Assembly (NCBI GenBank): GCA_000442125.1
Contig: KE546969.1
Coordinates: forward strand, 124,001 to 188,000
From: Opeltia flavorubescens
Lineage: Eukaryota; Ascomycota; Lecanoromycetes; Teloschistales; Teloschistaceae
Direction: 5' to 3'
Length of the DNA stretch: 64,000 bases
Shown here: piece by piece, positions 11,510 through 22,328 of the stretch
Position numbering within the stretch: the stretch's first letter is position 1
Layout of the letters: each line of letters starts with the position of its first letter
Notes under the pieces: model-generated
The model's input: the letters and a program-made list of their open reading frames with translations, nothing else
What the model was told of the DNA's origin: nothing
The model's database searches: none
Translations under genes and position numbers: made by a program

Positions 11510-12388
11510 TCAGTCAACCCAAAACCTCCTCCCCCCCTTTTTCCCCAACCACCTCTCCCTCCTCCGCTCCCCTTTCTCCTTCCTTAAACTCCTCACTTCC
11601 GCGGAACTCCCCCTACTCCCGCGTCTCTCGTCCCTGCCCAATCTCTCATCCCCAGTGCCCTTCTTCCTCTCTACAACACTCATATCCTTTCCCTTCCCCT
11701 TCATATCCCTACCCTTCTCCCTCATCTCCCCACCCGACCGCCCCATCTCCCTACCCTTCTCCCTCGTCTCCCGACCCGCCCGCCCCGTCTCCCTCCCCGC
11801 CTCCCTGAGCGACTGCCACCTCCTCTTCCCCTTCGGCTTGAGGACTTCAGAAAGCGTCATACCCTCAGGTACATGTGGGATGGGGGGATAAGTGATAGGT
11901 TTGAAAGGTGGGGAGGGGGGGATGCGGATATATCCTGGGCGAGGTGGAGGGATGTTAGATGTTGAGATGGGAGGGGGTAGGTTTGGGATACGGTGCTGCT
12001 GAGTTGGCTTTGACTGTGGTTGTGGTTGTGGTAGAGAACTTTTACGTGGCGGAGGATCAGAGAAAGATTGAACCGGGGGACTGGGGCGATAGGGTTGGTA
12101 TTGCCGTTGCTGGAAGGGAGGGACGCCTGGTAATGCCGCCATTTGAGCGTGGAGATGGTAGTCGTTGTTCTCGGGAGCGGTTTGGGGTCGGGTTGGTCTT
12201 AGGTAGCTGTACCGCGCCGGAGGGTATATACGTTCGGCATTGTCTGAGGTTGCGGGGTCTGTAGTCTCCGGTGGGCATGATGCGACGCTCAATGTTGATG
12301 TGGAAGGGATGTATTCCGGAACGTTCAGGACTCGAAAGCTGGGCGCTGGGGGCTCTTCCCGAGAGTGTTTTGAGATCTTGCCACCCAT
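11510..12388 (-). CDS. Proline-rich, basic-tailed hypothetical protein with N-myristoylation-type start (292 aa)
   Basis: Single open frame of 292 aa. The N-terminus MGGKISKHSR fits the N-myristoylation consensus (Gly2, small or polar residues, Ser6, basic residues following), which suggests membrane anchoring. Residues of about 50-180 are rich in Pro, Gln, Ser and Arg. The only ordered-looking stretch is PEGMTLSEVLKPKGKRRWQSLRE. The last 100 residues are an Arg/Glu/Gly/Lys-rich low-complexity tail with repeated RE-x-GRE-type units. No domain is recognised. Long antisense frames on the plus strand (11332-11808) are shadows of its composition. That the frame is long, starts with a lipidation motif and contains an ordered core supports a real gene; the function is unknown. 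Confidence 0.6.
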   Translation of the reverse strand: MGGKISKHSREEPPAPSFRVLNVPEYIPSTSTLSVASCPPETTDPATSDNAERIYPPARYSYLRPTRPQTAPENNDYHLHAQMAALPGVPPFQQRQYQPYRPSPPVQSFSDPPPRKSSLPQPQPQSKPTQQHRIPNLPPPISTSNIPPPRPGYIRIPPSPPFKPITYPPIPHVPEGMTLSEVLKPKGKRRWQSLREAGRETGRAGRETREKGREMGRSGGEMREKGRDMKGKGKDMSVVERKKGTGDERLGRDERRGSRGSSAEVRSLRKEKGERRRERWLGKKGGRRFWVD

Positions 12389-13107
12389 TCTGGATTACTG
12401 AAGTCTTGAAAAAGATGGTGCAATATTGTGCCGCGATGTCTGAGATTATTAGTCGTTGACGGGGAAAGATGTTGTCAAGTCTTGGTTTGAAGATGGACTG
12501 CTTGAGGAATTTGAATCTGGACTGGTATTTCAGATGGTTGAATCAGGAAATTGGTGCTCTCAAGGAATCTCTTTATAGCAATGATCGGTGGGGCAGACCA
12601 GGCACCGTCTTTGTTGGCACAATGCGCATACTGTAAAAAAGACATTTCGGGGCTTTGTCTTCCTAACAAGGAAATACTTATTCAATGCGAAACCTATCGA
12701 TTGTGATTGTGAAGGAGATCGAATGGTGAATGCACAATGCATTGTACGTTGAAGGTAGTGTTGCCAGTGTAGCTTTGCTTGACCTGTCATCCCTTCACCA
12801 GTGAGATTGCTATCTTTCAGAGATGATGGTCGACTTAGTGGAATTTATTCAAGGCGATGAAACGAGTCATATGACGCCAGCGCCACTCTTCGATGGTACC
12901 AGGGAATTCGGTATTTTGTCGCCATTGTCAATCTTTGAAGAATCCGAATGGTGGAATTGCGGTTTCAAGGATTGTTGCAGACAAGAAAATGTCCGTAGAA
13001 AGCCCAACTGTACGGCCGAACAAAGTGACATACAATGCTATCGCATTGATACAGCCCGATAGCACGTTCATGTCGTGACCATAGTTCTTAACATAGGAAT
13101 AGAGTCT
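12389..13107. other. Intergenic region, no gene recognised
   Basis: About 720 bp, upstream of the proline-rich gene and downstream of the rhodopsin-like gene. A plus-strand frame at 12823-13062 has no domain and no clear splice partners. Confidence 0.45.
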
Positions 13108-14166
13108 TCACAACGGGTCAGGAGTTCTTCGAAGCTGCAAGCCGAAATTGCTGTCAATGCTTGAGTCGTGGCCGCGCAGGCTATAGTATCGCTGCCGGAC
13201 GGAGGAAACGGCGGAGGTGAAGAACTCTTTGCGGCTAAGGAGGGGACGTATTGGTGGTAGACAGGCGCAGATGATCGCCATACCGATATGTATCGCTGAC
13301 CATAGACCAGCTCCGGAATATGAAGGAATCCGACTATCTCTGGCGTAGGCGGCGACGACACGGAGGATACCGGTGATTATCACGCTGGCTTAAAATTCAG
13401 TCATCAATGCCAAAGAAGAAGGCTACGAGATAAAAGCACTTACAAGCCTCCAAGGAGGAAAATGATCAAGACCGAGGCTTTTCCACTACGTGACAAATGA
13501 AGACTGAGTACCATTCGAACGGGTAATGAGAGGATGACGGTATCGATGACGACCTCAACCGCCCCGGTCACCATCCAAAAGACATTGTAGTTGATGCAGT
13601 GTTCCTCAAGAGACAGCCCGATCCAGCTATATTGCAGAGGGCGGCAATTGAGCAAAGTCGCCATTGTTGTCGCTAGCCAGAACAAGATCACAATGATACC
13701 CATCGCAACAATCTGCAGCCTAAAAGCAGGATTTACGGCAAAAATGCGATGATACATCAGTAGGATCGAGCATTTGATGGCAGTGATAATGGAAAAGTAG
13801 AGGATTGAGCAAATGAAAGAGAGCTTGAGATAGGTCGTATGAGGGCTTGTGTCGAAGGTCGTGGTTGTTCTCTGATCAATGACCTCTTGGATTATTCTCT
13901 CCGCGTTTGGGTCAACGCTGAGGCCTACCTGATGTAAGTTCTGGAATATCAAAATTTCGATAAACTGACCCACCCCATACAAGAAGTCCAGCGGTCAGAA
14001 GAGTCAAGAGGAGTCCAATCAAGATGAACCAATCATCCCAAGAGAGGTGCACTTTTGTTCGTATACGAGTGTAAAATCGTACAGCGACGCATAAAGTCGC
14101 AAGGCCTGTGACTACCCCAGAAGCAGCAGTCGTTCCCGTCCCCTCGGGCGTCCTCACGCCAGACAT
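13108..14166 (-). CDS. Rhodopsin-like/SAT-type fungal integral membrane protein (315 aa, 3 exons)
   Basis: Exons are 14166-13970, 13917-13444 and 13384-13108 (948 nt). The first exon has ATLCVAVRFYTRIRTKVHLSWDDWFILIG, the typical TM1-loop-TM2 of the fungal rhodopsin domain family (PF20684, 'SAT/PTH11-like'), with the conserved W-D-D motif. The second exon has YLKLSFICSILYFSIITAIKCSILLMYHRIF and MATLLNCRPLQYSW, also typical. The third gives the last helices and the AIICACLPPIRPLL signature. Seven membrane spans are expected. No CFEM cysteine domain is present, so it belongs to the plain SAT type rather than Pth11 sensu stricto. The role (receptor-like) is inferred from the family only. The exon 1/2 join (VWGG/VDPNAER) is the least certain. 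Confidence 0.88.
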
Positions 14167-15915
14167 GTCACCAGATTACAAGCTGCACAGCGGTCTTTGA
14201 TCCTCCTTCAAGCAAGGTCGTCCTCTTTGGTCGCGAGCGTCCTTCAGACCGAGGAATTGCGATGTCCGGAATGGTTTAGTAGTTTGGAATCAACCATAAA
14301 ATTTGATCATAGTCCTGTGTATCATCATAAAGACTCACACGAAGGTCCAACGAGGAAGTAATTCACGACGAACAGGCAGACATTGGAATTTCAAGCGTAG
14401 GACGAGGTTGAAATCTGGGTAAGCACGTGAGCTTTGTCTTAACTTCGAAAAGGACTCCGGACTCACATTACCATTGATCAAATGTTTGACTGTGGAGGGG
14501 CTGAGGGCTGTGGGCTGAAAATTGTGTCGGCTGAACCATCATGCAAGGATGTCGGGTGCCCACCTTCCTAGCCACAGGCATATGGGGAATTCAACACAGA
14601 GTTCTACGATGTGCGTCAGGGTTCATGCAGCCTCTGCCATGATGTGCATAAGTGTCGATCATTCTCGCGTATACTCATCTTACCAGAGATACGCCCCCAC
14701 GATTTCAAGGCTCGTGCTGTCATCAATAACCAGCTTTAAGGAGAATTGTGATGACTACTGTGATCATCGACGGTATAAGAAGCGATGATCCATGGTGGGA
14801 ATAAATGGCAACAGCGCGCAGATAGACACCTTCGTACTTATATCATTATCGATTGTTCATCAAGGCTCGGTCTTATTCATTGGCTTCCATGACTAGGATT
14901 CGAATAAGAGAACAATATAAGACCAGGATGTGCAGAGATGGTTGTTAATTCTGCGATGTTCCGGTTACTGGATTGATAATTAATCGTTGGCTCATTGCAG
15001 CGTGTCTGTGCGACAATGAAATAGAACATGTCCCTCTTGGCTATGCAAATCAAATCGAGCCCGGAAGAGATCGTTCTGGGTGGACTCTAGTGCTCACGCA
15101 GGTAGACACGCTCTGACCTTGAATGGCGCCCAGTAGATCTTTCATAGGACGAAGGAAGCCTTGCCGGGTACCAACACGTTGAAACAGAATCTAGTCGGCC
15201 AAGTATGCAGCAACGATCGTGTATTCCTGCATAGATGTATTGGCACTAACGCGGCTCCAAAGTCAATTTTATGCATGTCATATGCGCACCACATGAGGGT
15301 CTCGGAACATTCCTAGTTCCATTTTCTCTGCTACGTACGTTGCTACGCTGCATCTTTGATGCACTGCCTGAGCAAGTACGGCGAGCGAGACGATGAGAAC
15401 GATAGGACTGACAATTGGCCGTCCGTTCGAGACCATGTGCTTTAGGTGGCTGCTTCAGGTGGTCAACTTGATTGATAGAGGTATGATGCGCCAAGACAAT
15501 AACGAACGTTGTGAACGATGAATAGACTCGTGGCCTCTAAAACCACAGATTGGCCGGTGAAAAGAAGAAATCAGTCAACTAAGGTAATGTTGACAACCGA
15601 GCACATCGGGAAGAATATTCCAGCTAGTGCCAAAGCGTCTTAGCGCCTTGGCGCGCTTTTTCCAATGAGCTCAACTTTGTGTTATTTCCAAAACCACTGT
15701 CTGACGGCCCAAATTAAGTGGGAAGATCGAAAGGTTCTATCAATTGCTCTTGATTTAATTGCTCGGGGCCCCAAAACCAATGGTCGAGCTTTCTAGTACT
15801 GTATTGCTGTAGATATTCATCTGCAAAATTTTAGGAAGTCTTTTGTGTAAGAGATCAAATTGGTGTTATTTTGTACTTGTGTAGCTCAAAACAATACTGA
15901 CCAGAATCGCTCACA
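14167..15915. other. Long intergenic region, no gene recognised
   Basis: About 1.75 kb between divergently transcribed genes (rhodopsin-like on minus, sphingosine reductase on plus). Frames are below 90 codons and lack motifs. AT content rises in 15540-15960. It presumably contains both promoters. Confidence 0.5.
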
Positions 15916-17034
15916 ATGACATCCTTCCTTCGTAATAACCAATTTTCTGTTCTCGATAAGGTAAAATAAAAATTTTCTCATATCCTAGCCTCTGAGCTGA
16001 TCATTTGCTTCATTGTAGACAGTTCTCATCACCGGAGGCTCGCGAGGTATGGGTCTCAGTGTAGCTCGCCAGCTCGCCGAGAAAGGCGCAAATGTAATCA
16101 TCGTCGCTCGAGACCCTACGAAGCTAGAAGAGGGCGTGCGCTACATATCCGTTGGTCTACCCAAACCAAATCTTTACGATAAATCCGAAATAAGCTGAAT
16201 TCACATTTCAAGGAAGGCGCCATAAACCCTCAAAGGCAAAAATTCCATCACATCAGCGCCGATCTCACGTCCCCCACAGAATGCGAGCGGGTAATCTCTG
16301 AAGCCACTGCCCTGAACAACAACCTCCCTCCGGACATAGCATGGTGCTGTGCCGGAAGCTCCTACCCAACCCTCTTCATCGATACCCCTGCCGCCGAACT
16401 CCGCAACCAAATGGATTCGAACTATTTCAGCGCCGCCTACATGGCCCACGCCATCCTTCGCGCCTGGCTGAAACCCGACTCCAAAACCCCAGAGCAGAAA
16501 CCAACCACTACTAATACCTCCTCCCCGCACCACCTAATCTTCACAGCCTCTTTACTTTCATTCTTCACCCTCGCAGGCTACGCCCCCTACTCACCTACAA
16601 AAGCCGCCCTACGCTCCCTCTCAGATACCTTATCTCAAGAGATGAATCTATACTCTTCATCAACACCCGTGCGGCTGCATACAATCTTCCCAGCAACAAT
16701 ATTCACAGACTCGTACGAAGCCGAAAACAGGGTAAAATCTGACCTCACAAAGCACTTAGAAGCCGGAGACCCAGGGCAGACAGCCGACGAAGTAGCGCGG
16801 AGGAGTATAGCTGCTTTGGAAAGAGGGGATGAATTAGTGACGACGACGTTTATGACGCGTTTACTCATGACTAGCGTTCTGGGGGGGAGTATCAGGAATG
16901 GGTTGGGGTTGGTGGACACGGTATTGAGCTGGTTGATGAGTTGCGTTATGGTGTTTGTGCGATTCGATATGGATTCCAAGGTGAGAAAGTGGGCAAAGGA
17001 GAACGGGGAGAGCGGGATGAAGAAGAAAATTTGA
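15916..17034 (+). CDS. TSC10: 3-ketodihydrosphingosine (3-dehydrosphinganine) reductase, SDR family (327 aa, 3 exons)
   Basis: Exons are 15916-15960, 16019-16135 and 16213-17034 (984 nt). The protein is a short-chain dehydrogenase: cofactor motif TGGSRGMG at residues 20-27, catalytic Ser about 167 or 170 (FTASLLSFF), and Tyr180/Lys184 in [13 protein letters not shown] and the [23 protein letters not shown] region match the TSC10/KSR1 branch, which reduces 3-ketodihydrosphingosine to dihydrosphingosine with NADPH on the cytosolic face of the ER during sphingolipid synthesis. A hydrophobic segment lies near the C-terminus (about residues 289-310), and the last residues KKKI form a KKXX ER-retrieval signal. 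The first intron follows a 15-codon exon, a layout easily missed by automatic prediction. Confidence 0.9.
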
Positions 17035-18758
17035 AGATACTCATCAAACATAGCGACAGACCTGCGACCTTGAACCGAGGGACTCTTAGTAGGTACAGGA
17101 TAAACTTTGCACTGCATATATCATTCTTATGTACTCTCTTTTTCTCAAAATTCTGACTGCCTTTCTCGGTCAATTTATTCAACGAACGAGCGAGACATAT
17201 AACCAAAGCAACCCCAATCACATTGCTCGTCTCACCCTCGCCAAGAGTCTTTTCCTCTTTCTGTTCAGTTCCAAGCCAGTCATAGAAGGCAAACAAATTA
17301 CGTCAAAAACATCATTTCCCGAGGGAATATAAACGAGCTACGAAATCGCTGAGCCTGCAGGGTTGGAGTCGCAGTATTTCCCGTTGACGTATATTGAGCT
17401 TCTCCACTTTCTTTCCTTTATCGGTCGTGCTGTTCCTGCTCAATTGCCTCAAATTGGCAAGCAACGGAGATGTCGGATTCCATGGGCGTTTTCGAGGATG
17501 TTATTTCCCGGAAAATTGCGAATACCTTGTAATATAGATCTCCTACAGCTTTGAGCATTACGTCTAGCGACTTAACATTGTCAGCGGAAGCGGCTGTGCG
17601 TTCTTCTACACCACACCTAAAACCCTCTCCAAATTTCGCTCCTTCTTCAACATCCAGGGAATATATAAAAAAGAGATCTCTAAACATAGATAAGCACGTA
17701 TATACAGCAAAAGCACNCTTAAAGCTAATAGGAGGAGGCGAATATGATCCATGGATACGGACGAGTGGGTGGGCGTGGTTTATATCATGTGCTTTTGTAA
17801 TTTTCGGTGGTGATTTTTGTTTGAATCTCGCGCAGGTAGATAAAGCGTGCATTGAAGATAGTAACAGGGTTGGAAAAGCTTCGGGGATGAGTAGATTTGA
17901 TAAGATAGGCTACGAAAAGTCTAGGGAGTGATTAGAAGATCAAAAGAGGAAAGAACAAACTAAAGGACTGGGCTGGTAAGGAAATATCGATGAATTACTC
18001 CGAAGCAGAACCTATGGATAAGGTATTGAGAAGAGTCTAATGTGGATGAATCATACTTACAATTTTTGGCATTGGCAATATCTTCCTTTGAGAGGCAGGG
18101 AGAGTGTGACTAAATGTTATGAAGAAAATACCATCGTTTTGCGGGGAGAAATATAAAGCCAGCCATGGAGCGGAAGAAATGGAGCATACATGACTAAAGT
18201 TTTTCCACATCAGCTTGAATATTTGCCGCCTTTAGGTCTTGATCTCCGTGACCGAGAAGTGTAATTCACACATAGAAGCTATTCTCGTCGAATACGATTG
18301 GTACTTACTGCATAGGTCGCCAAAAGATGGCTAATATGGGAATGTATTTAGCCGTACTGACTTTCGGTCTAAATTATGAGGAGACGTTCCAGTGAATATG
18401 CATATTCAGTAGAAGAGAGCAGGAGGTTTAAGAGGTGATGATGAAATATAGATCATACTTAGATTAAGGAAAAGGGATGAGTTCTGTAGTCTTTATGCGC
18501 AAGACGGTTAACTCCTAGAACTTTCCTCTGCCTTCGTGTGATGATTTAGTATATTTCTCAACAGACATGGAAAGCGCCTATGACTTCCATTTCCCAGACC
18601 TAGTTGGATTAGAGACTAGCCATCATCATTGCTTGATAGATGCATCATGAGTAAACCATGTTTTGTTCTTACAAAACCTTCATCGATGATGCATTTTGAG
18701 TCAGGGTCTCACGTCTGCCTCTCACTGCGAGACTTTTCGATATGGTGGAGTGCCTGTG
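17035..18758. other. Long intergenic region, no convincing gene
   Basis: About 1.7 kb between convergent genes. Overlapping frames on both strands at about 17418-17931 include the ambiguous base n at 17717 and have no domain or splice logic. 17950-18690 is AT-rich with many stops. I see no RNA gene. Confidence 0.5.
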
Positions 18759-19778
18759 CTAGAGCCATCTGAAGACTCTCCTGACTGTATTCTCGGGATC
18801 TGGATTAAGTATCAGCCATGCCGCATTCACCGCTTCTTCAAATTCCTGTCCGCTCTCCACGTTGTGTTGATTCCGAAGTATGCGAAAAACGCGATCAAAA
18901 GCGAGACGAAGCTTTTCTTGACCCGTCCAAAGGAATTCGTGCTGAATCTCGACTTGCTTCTTGACCTTGGACCATCGAAGTTGGGTAAGCGTAGGGCGGA
19001 GCGGAGGGGAACCTCCCTTGAGTACTGCTCCCAAAGTTTCCAAAGAAGCGGCAAAAGCAAGACATGCTGGTTGACCACGACACTGATGATTCCACCATGA
19101 AAGCGACTTTCCATAGCAAAGCAACTTCATATGGGCGCCATTTTCAGTGTCCAAACATAAATCTGAACGAGTTGCAATGAATTGCACTGCCCCTTTGATA
19201 CGGATCCGCGTGAGTGGCTCGAGGGATTCTGTGATAAGCCTCGCATGATTCGAATCATTGCCGCAGTTACATCTGCGGCAGAGGCATGGTACCGAGACTT
19301 TGAGATTTTCTAGCCGAGGCAGCTTTGCAATGGCGGATGCAATGTTCATAATTTCGTCTCTTACGATCAACCCCTGGCCATTCTCGTCGTACTGGCATAT
19401 TTGTTTATGGGAGTAACGTCCGGTTTTGTATGAGATGCTCAGTTGGAGAGTCTTGATCGATACAAAAGACTGAGGTAGCTTTACCGGTAAGGTGAGATTG
19501 TATTCGGGTATCCCGCGTAAGAAGAATCTAATCTTAGGACTTATGACCGCAGTGAGGGTGTTTGGAGTATAGACGACATCTCGAGCTTCGTCGTAAACTT
19601 GTTTGTTTGCGAGTAACAGGTTCATGAAATGATTTGGTAGACCAAGGATGTGGACCCATTCATTCGTTGTCCATATAGGCCTATTCTGCTGTGGCAGTAC
19701 CATGATGTAGAAGTGACGACGTAAATCCAGTGGAAGTTTCATGAAAGGAAATATCTGGTCGACTTGTGGCGATGACAT
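18759..19778 (-). CDS. F-box-like/DUF7730-type fungal protein (339 aa)
   Basis: A single exon of 339 aa. The N-terminus FPFMKLPLDLRRHFYIMVLP matches the F-box-like 'LP-x-E-(I/L)R-x-x-(I/Y)Y' start seen in many fungal proteins, where LP and the following helix bind Skp1 in true F-box proteins. Next comes LLLANKQVYDEARDVVY, equivalent to the 'L-x-x-NRQIYxEA' motif of the DUF7730 group. A cysteine cluster CLCRRCNCG lies in the middle. The rest is hydrophobic/charged without recognised domain. It may act as a substrate adaptor of an SCF ubiquitin ligase, but many members of this group have no demonstrated Skp1 binding. Confidence 0.78.
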   Translation of the reverse strand: MSSPQVDQIFPFMKLPLDLRRHFYIMVLPQQNRPIWTTNEWVHILGLPNHFMNLLLANKQVYDEARDVVYTPNTLTAVISPKIRFFLRGIPEYNLTLPVKLPQSFVSIKTLQLSISYKTGRYSHKQICQYDENGQGLIVRDEIMNIASAIAKLPRLENLKVSVPCLCRRCNCGNDSNHARLITESLEPLTRIRIKGAVQFIATRSDLCLDTENGAHMKLLCYGKSLSWWNHQCRGQPACLAFAASLETLGAVLKGGSPPLRPTLTQLRWSKVKKQVEIQHEFLWTGQEKLRLAFDRVFRILRNQHNVESGQEFEEAVNAAWLILNPDPENTVRRVFRWL

Positions 19779-20466
19779 TGTTGGTGTATGTGTCTAAATT
19801 CTAGTTCTCCTTGGTGGATGTTGTCGGTTGAGAATGAAGAATCAGAGAGGTCCAGCCTATTGTTATTCATCAAAGACAATGAGAAATAAGAGAACAGAGA
19901 ATTATATAAGGCCAGTGACGACTTGCGACAGAGTGAACAAAGGCTATCGTGAGTAGATATCCAGCAGAACCCTCGGATTATAATTTCAATGAACGCGGGA
20001 TACTAGCTAGTACATACCGTGTCATGGAGGTGGAGAGTTTGCTTGATTGTTCAGGGACGAGACTTTCGATTATATAAATGGATTCCATCTGGAAAGGCTC
20101 GGTTTTCGTGACCAAAGGTTGATAGCAATGGACTCATCTGATTGAGTTTTAGAAAACTCCAACAGCTTTAGCAGCATCTTGAATGAGTCAATTTGATGCT
20201 AATTGGAGTGTCGATACTGTTGTATACGGTTAAGCAGCTCAAATCTCCGATTTCACGCGCGGGTAAGACACGCCATAGGAGTCGATTACAACAACACAGC
20301 AAACAACATAGCAAACAAATGACATAATCCACGATGGGCATGCAATAGGCAATCACAGGTCAGAAACTCAAATAAAGCTTGTGTTCTTTCACATTATTTG
20401 CTAATCTACCTCTCCAACAGAATCATCACTCGATGCTCTATTCAACTACCCCAAGGTACCATTTCT
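19779..20466. other. Intergenic region, no gene recognised
   Basis: About 690 bp with the promoter of the F-box-like gene. No gene or element recognised. Confidence 0.45.
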
Positions 20467-21660
20467 TTACACCTCATTGATCACATCCTGCGCAAGCCAC
20501 GCCGGCGACCCATACGGCTCCAAATCCTCACGAGCCAGTTTCCGCAGCACGTTACGCTCCGCCTGTTCCTCAGGGTCTACGAAGCACTCATCACCAGACA
20601 ACGGTTTGCTGGTATCCTGATCCCACCAAGGCCCGTACAAAGCAACCGGGTTACCCCCAAGCTGAATAACCATCGGATACCTATGATATTCCCAGTTCGG
20701 AAGAGGCTCCTTCGGATCGACATTCGCAGGCGCTGGATTGGCTATTCCAGGGCGTTTGACCACCATACCTAATTCTCCTGAAGGAAGAACCCAAAGCCTT
20801 CGTCCGCTTTCGTTTGGCATGTCGAGGCGGGCGAAATCAGGTTGATCGGAAAGGTATGGTACCTTTCGCTTGTATGCGAAAGGTAAAGCTGGTGGCCGGC
20901 CTGAAATTGTAGTAGATGCCGATCCTGTTAGAGCACTCGTTGACGGGAGAGGTCCTCTTGATGGAGCAGGCGCTGTTCGCGGCTCATAATGATAATGAGT
21001 ATTTGATGTTCTCGTTTGAGGAGTCAAAGCGCTCGTCGACGGCGGAAGCCTAGTCGAAGGCGCAGGCGCTGTTACCAGAATATCACGAAATCTTCGTGTA
21101 GGCCCGCTCCGTGCAATAGGAAGCTCCTTTGAATCAGTCCGAGTGGTTCCCATTTGAGGATTGGGATCCTTCGTTGGTGATTTTGGCACGCTGCTTGTAC
21201 GCTGATCACTTGATGCAACAGGAAGTCCCATTGTATTGGTCCGAGTAATTATCGTTCGAGGAGTCAGATCTCTCATTCCAGACGTCGATATCCCGGTTGG
21301 AGGAGCTGGCCAACGTTCCGATGATCCTGGGAAAGCCGGCATTCGACTATTGCTACCTACGTCACCCACTTCCCTTCTTTTGGGAGCCCCAGGCCCTGAA
21401 CCAGGCCATAAGGCAGCTCCTTTGGAAAGAACTCCTGGTTGCTGAGCTCTGCTAGGAGGTGGTATGATCCTCAGCGATGCTGGTAGATCCCTGTTTCGGT
21501 TTCGAGGAGGTATAGGTGGGCGTGGTTCCACGCTGCTCTCCTGAGCGTTTGCTGCTGGTGGCCTGCTTAGGATTCGTATTGGAATAGTCGACTTACCCTC
21601 GGCTTCATTGACAGACATGTTCGCTTGAGGGGTTGGTTGTTGAGGTGAACTAGCATCCAT
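20467..21660 (-). CDS. Proline/serine/arginine-rich hypothetical protein (397 aa)
   Basis: Single open frame of 397 aa. The first two thirds are Pro/Ser/Thr/Arg-rich and probably disordered, with two imperfect internal duplications: a 'TRT...LP(V/I)A(S/R)S' block occurring twice at about residues 135-190, and an 'APAPS...PSTSALT' block occurring twice at about residues 197-250. The last 130 residues look folded: FAYKRKVPYLSDQPDFARLD, RRLWVLPSGELGMVVKRPG, and a Trp-containing segment NWEYHRYPMVIQLGGNPVA. No domain is recognised. It is divergent from the gene at 22329, sharing a 668-bp upstream region. A codon structure kept over nearly 1.2 kb supports a real gene, of unknown function. Confidence 0.68.
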   Translation of the reverse strand: MDASSPQQPTPQANMSVNEAEGKSTIPIRILSRPPAANAQESSVEPRPPIPPRNRNRDLPASLRIIPPPSRAQQPGVLSKGAALWPGSGPGAPKRREVGDVGSNSRMPAFPGSSERWPAPPTGISTSGMRDLTPRTIITRTNTMGLPVASSDQRTSSVPKSPTKDPNPQMGTTRTDSKELPIARSGPTRRFRDILVTAPAPSTRLPPSTSALTPQTRTSNTHYHYEPRTAPAPSRGPLPSTSALTGSASTTISGRPPALPFAYKRKVPYLSDQPDFARLDMPNESGRRLWVLPSGELGMVVKRPGIANPAPANVDPKEPLPNWEYHRYPMVIQLGGNPVALYGPWWDQDTSKPLSGDECFVDPEEQAERNVLRKLAREDLEPYGSPAWLAQDVINEV

Positions 21661-22328
21661 GATCGATGAAGATTGATGAAGGAAGTTGATTCGAGAAAGT
21701 CACGGCTTATGAATGATATATCGGACGGGACGTTGGTCAGAAATATAAAGGACCGCCAAGACAATGATCATGACGATACCTGTCATAACGATTTCGAACA
21801 ATGGCCCGTACGCATTAATAAGGATTTGGTTGAACAATGGACCAGGAATATGGATGAAGTCAATGTTGAAGACATACCGAGATTGTCATGAATGTTGTGG
21901 TCTATCGTGAAAAAATCGACCAAAGACACCATTCTCAGATTGCATGTTGAAAAACTCCAATCCGGTTTCCTAGATGGCTGGATCTTGCATGGCCCCCTCT
22001 CCAGCGGGTTCTCCTCCAATAGTCCCAAGATATCAGGTCACATATGGTGCCGACGTATGCTTCTCAAGATCTTCCATGCTAGTCGCGGAGCCGTCGAAGA
22101 CAATGGCATTGCTTTTCGACTATGAAATTTCTTTGTTTATCACAATCTCGACTCGCGTCACAACAAGGCCATTGTTAATTACCGCGGCCATGCCGTATAT
22201 ATCAGCTCAAATATCTCTCTCTTGCAAGATTTTTCGGTCCATCATTTCCTCTGGTGTTACCATTCTATATAATTGGAAGAACTCTCAAAATCGAATCTCA
22301 GCAAACATCTCTATACCAATACTCAACA
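21661..22328. promoter_or_regulatory. Shared divergent upstream region
   Basis: This 668-bp region lies between the starts of the proline-rich gene (minus) and the hypothetical gene at 22329 (plus). It should hold both promoters; no specific element was identified. The last 70 bases before 22329 are C/T/A-rich, as is usual for fungal 5' leaders. Confidence 0.45.

Noticed and set aside
11332-11808. Pro/Ser-rich plus-strand frame of 158 codons
   Set aside because: Mostly antisense to the Arg/Glu/Gly-rich end of the minus-strand gene at 11510-12388; low-complexity shadow.
17418-17931. Overlapping frames of 126 and 144 codons on opposite strands across the ambiguous base at 17717
   Set aside because: Neither has a domain, a leader or splice partners; the frame depends on an undetermined base.
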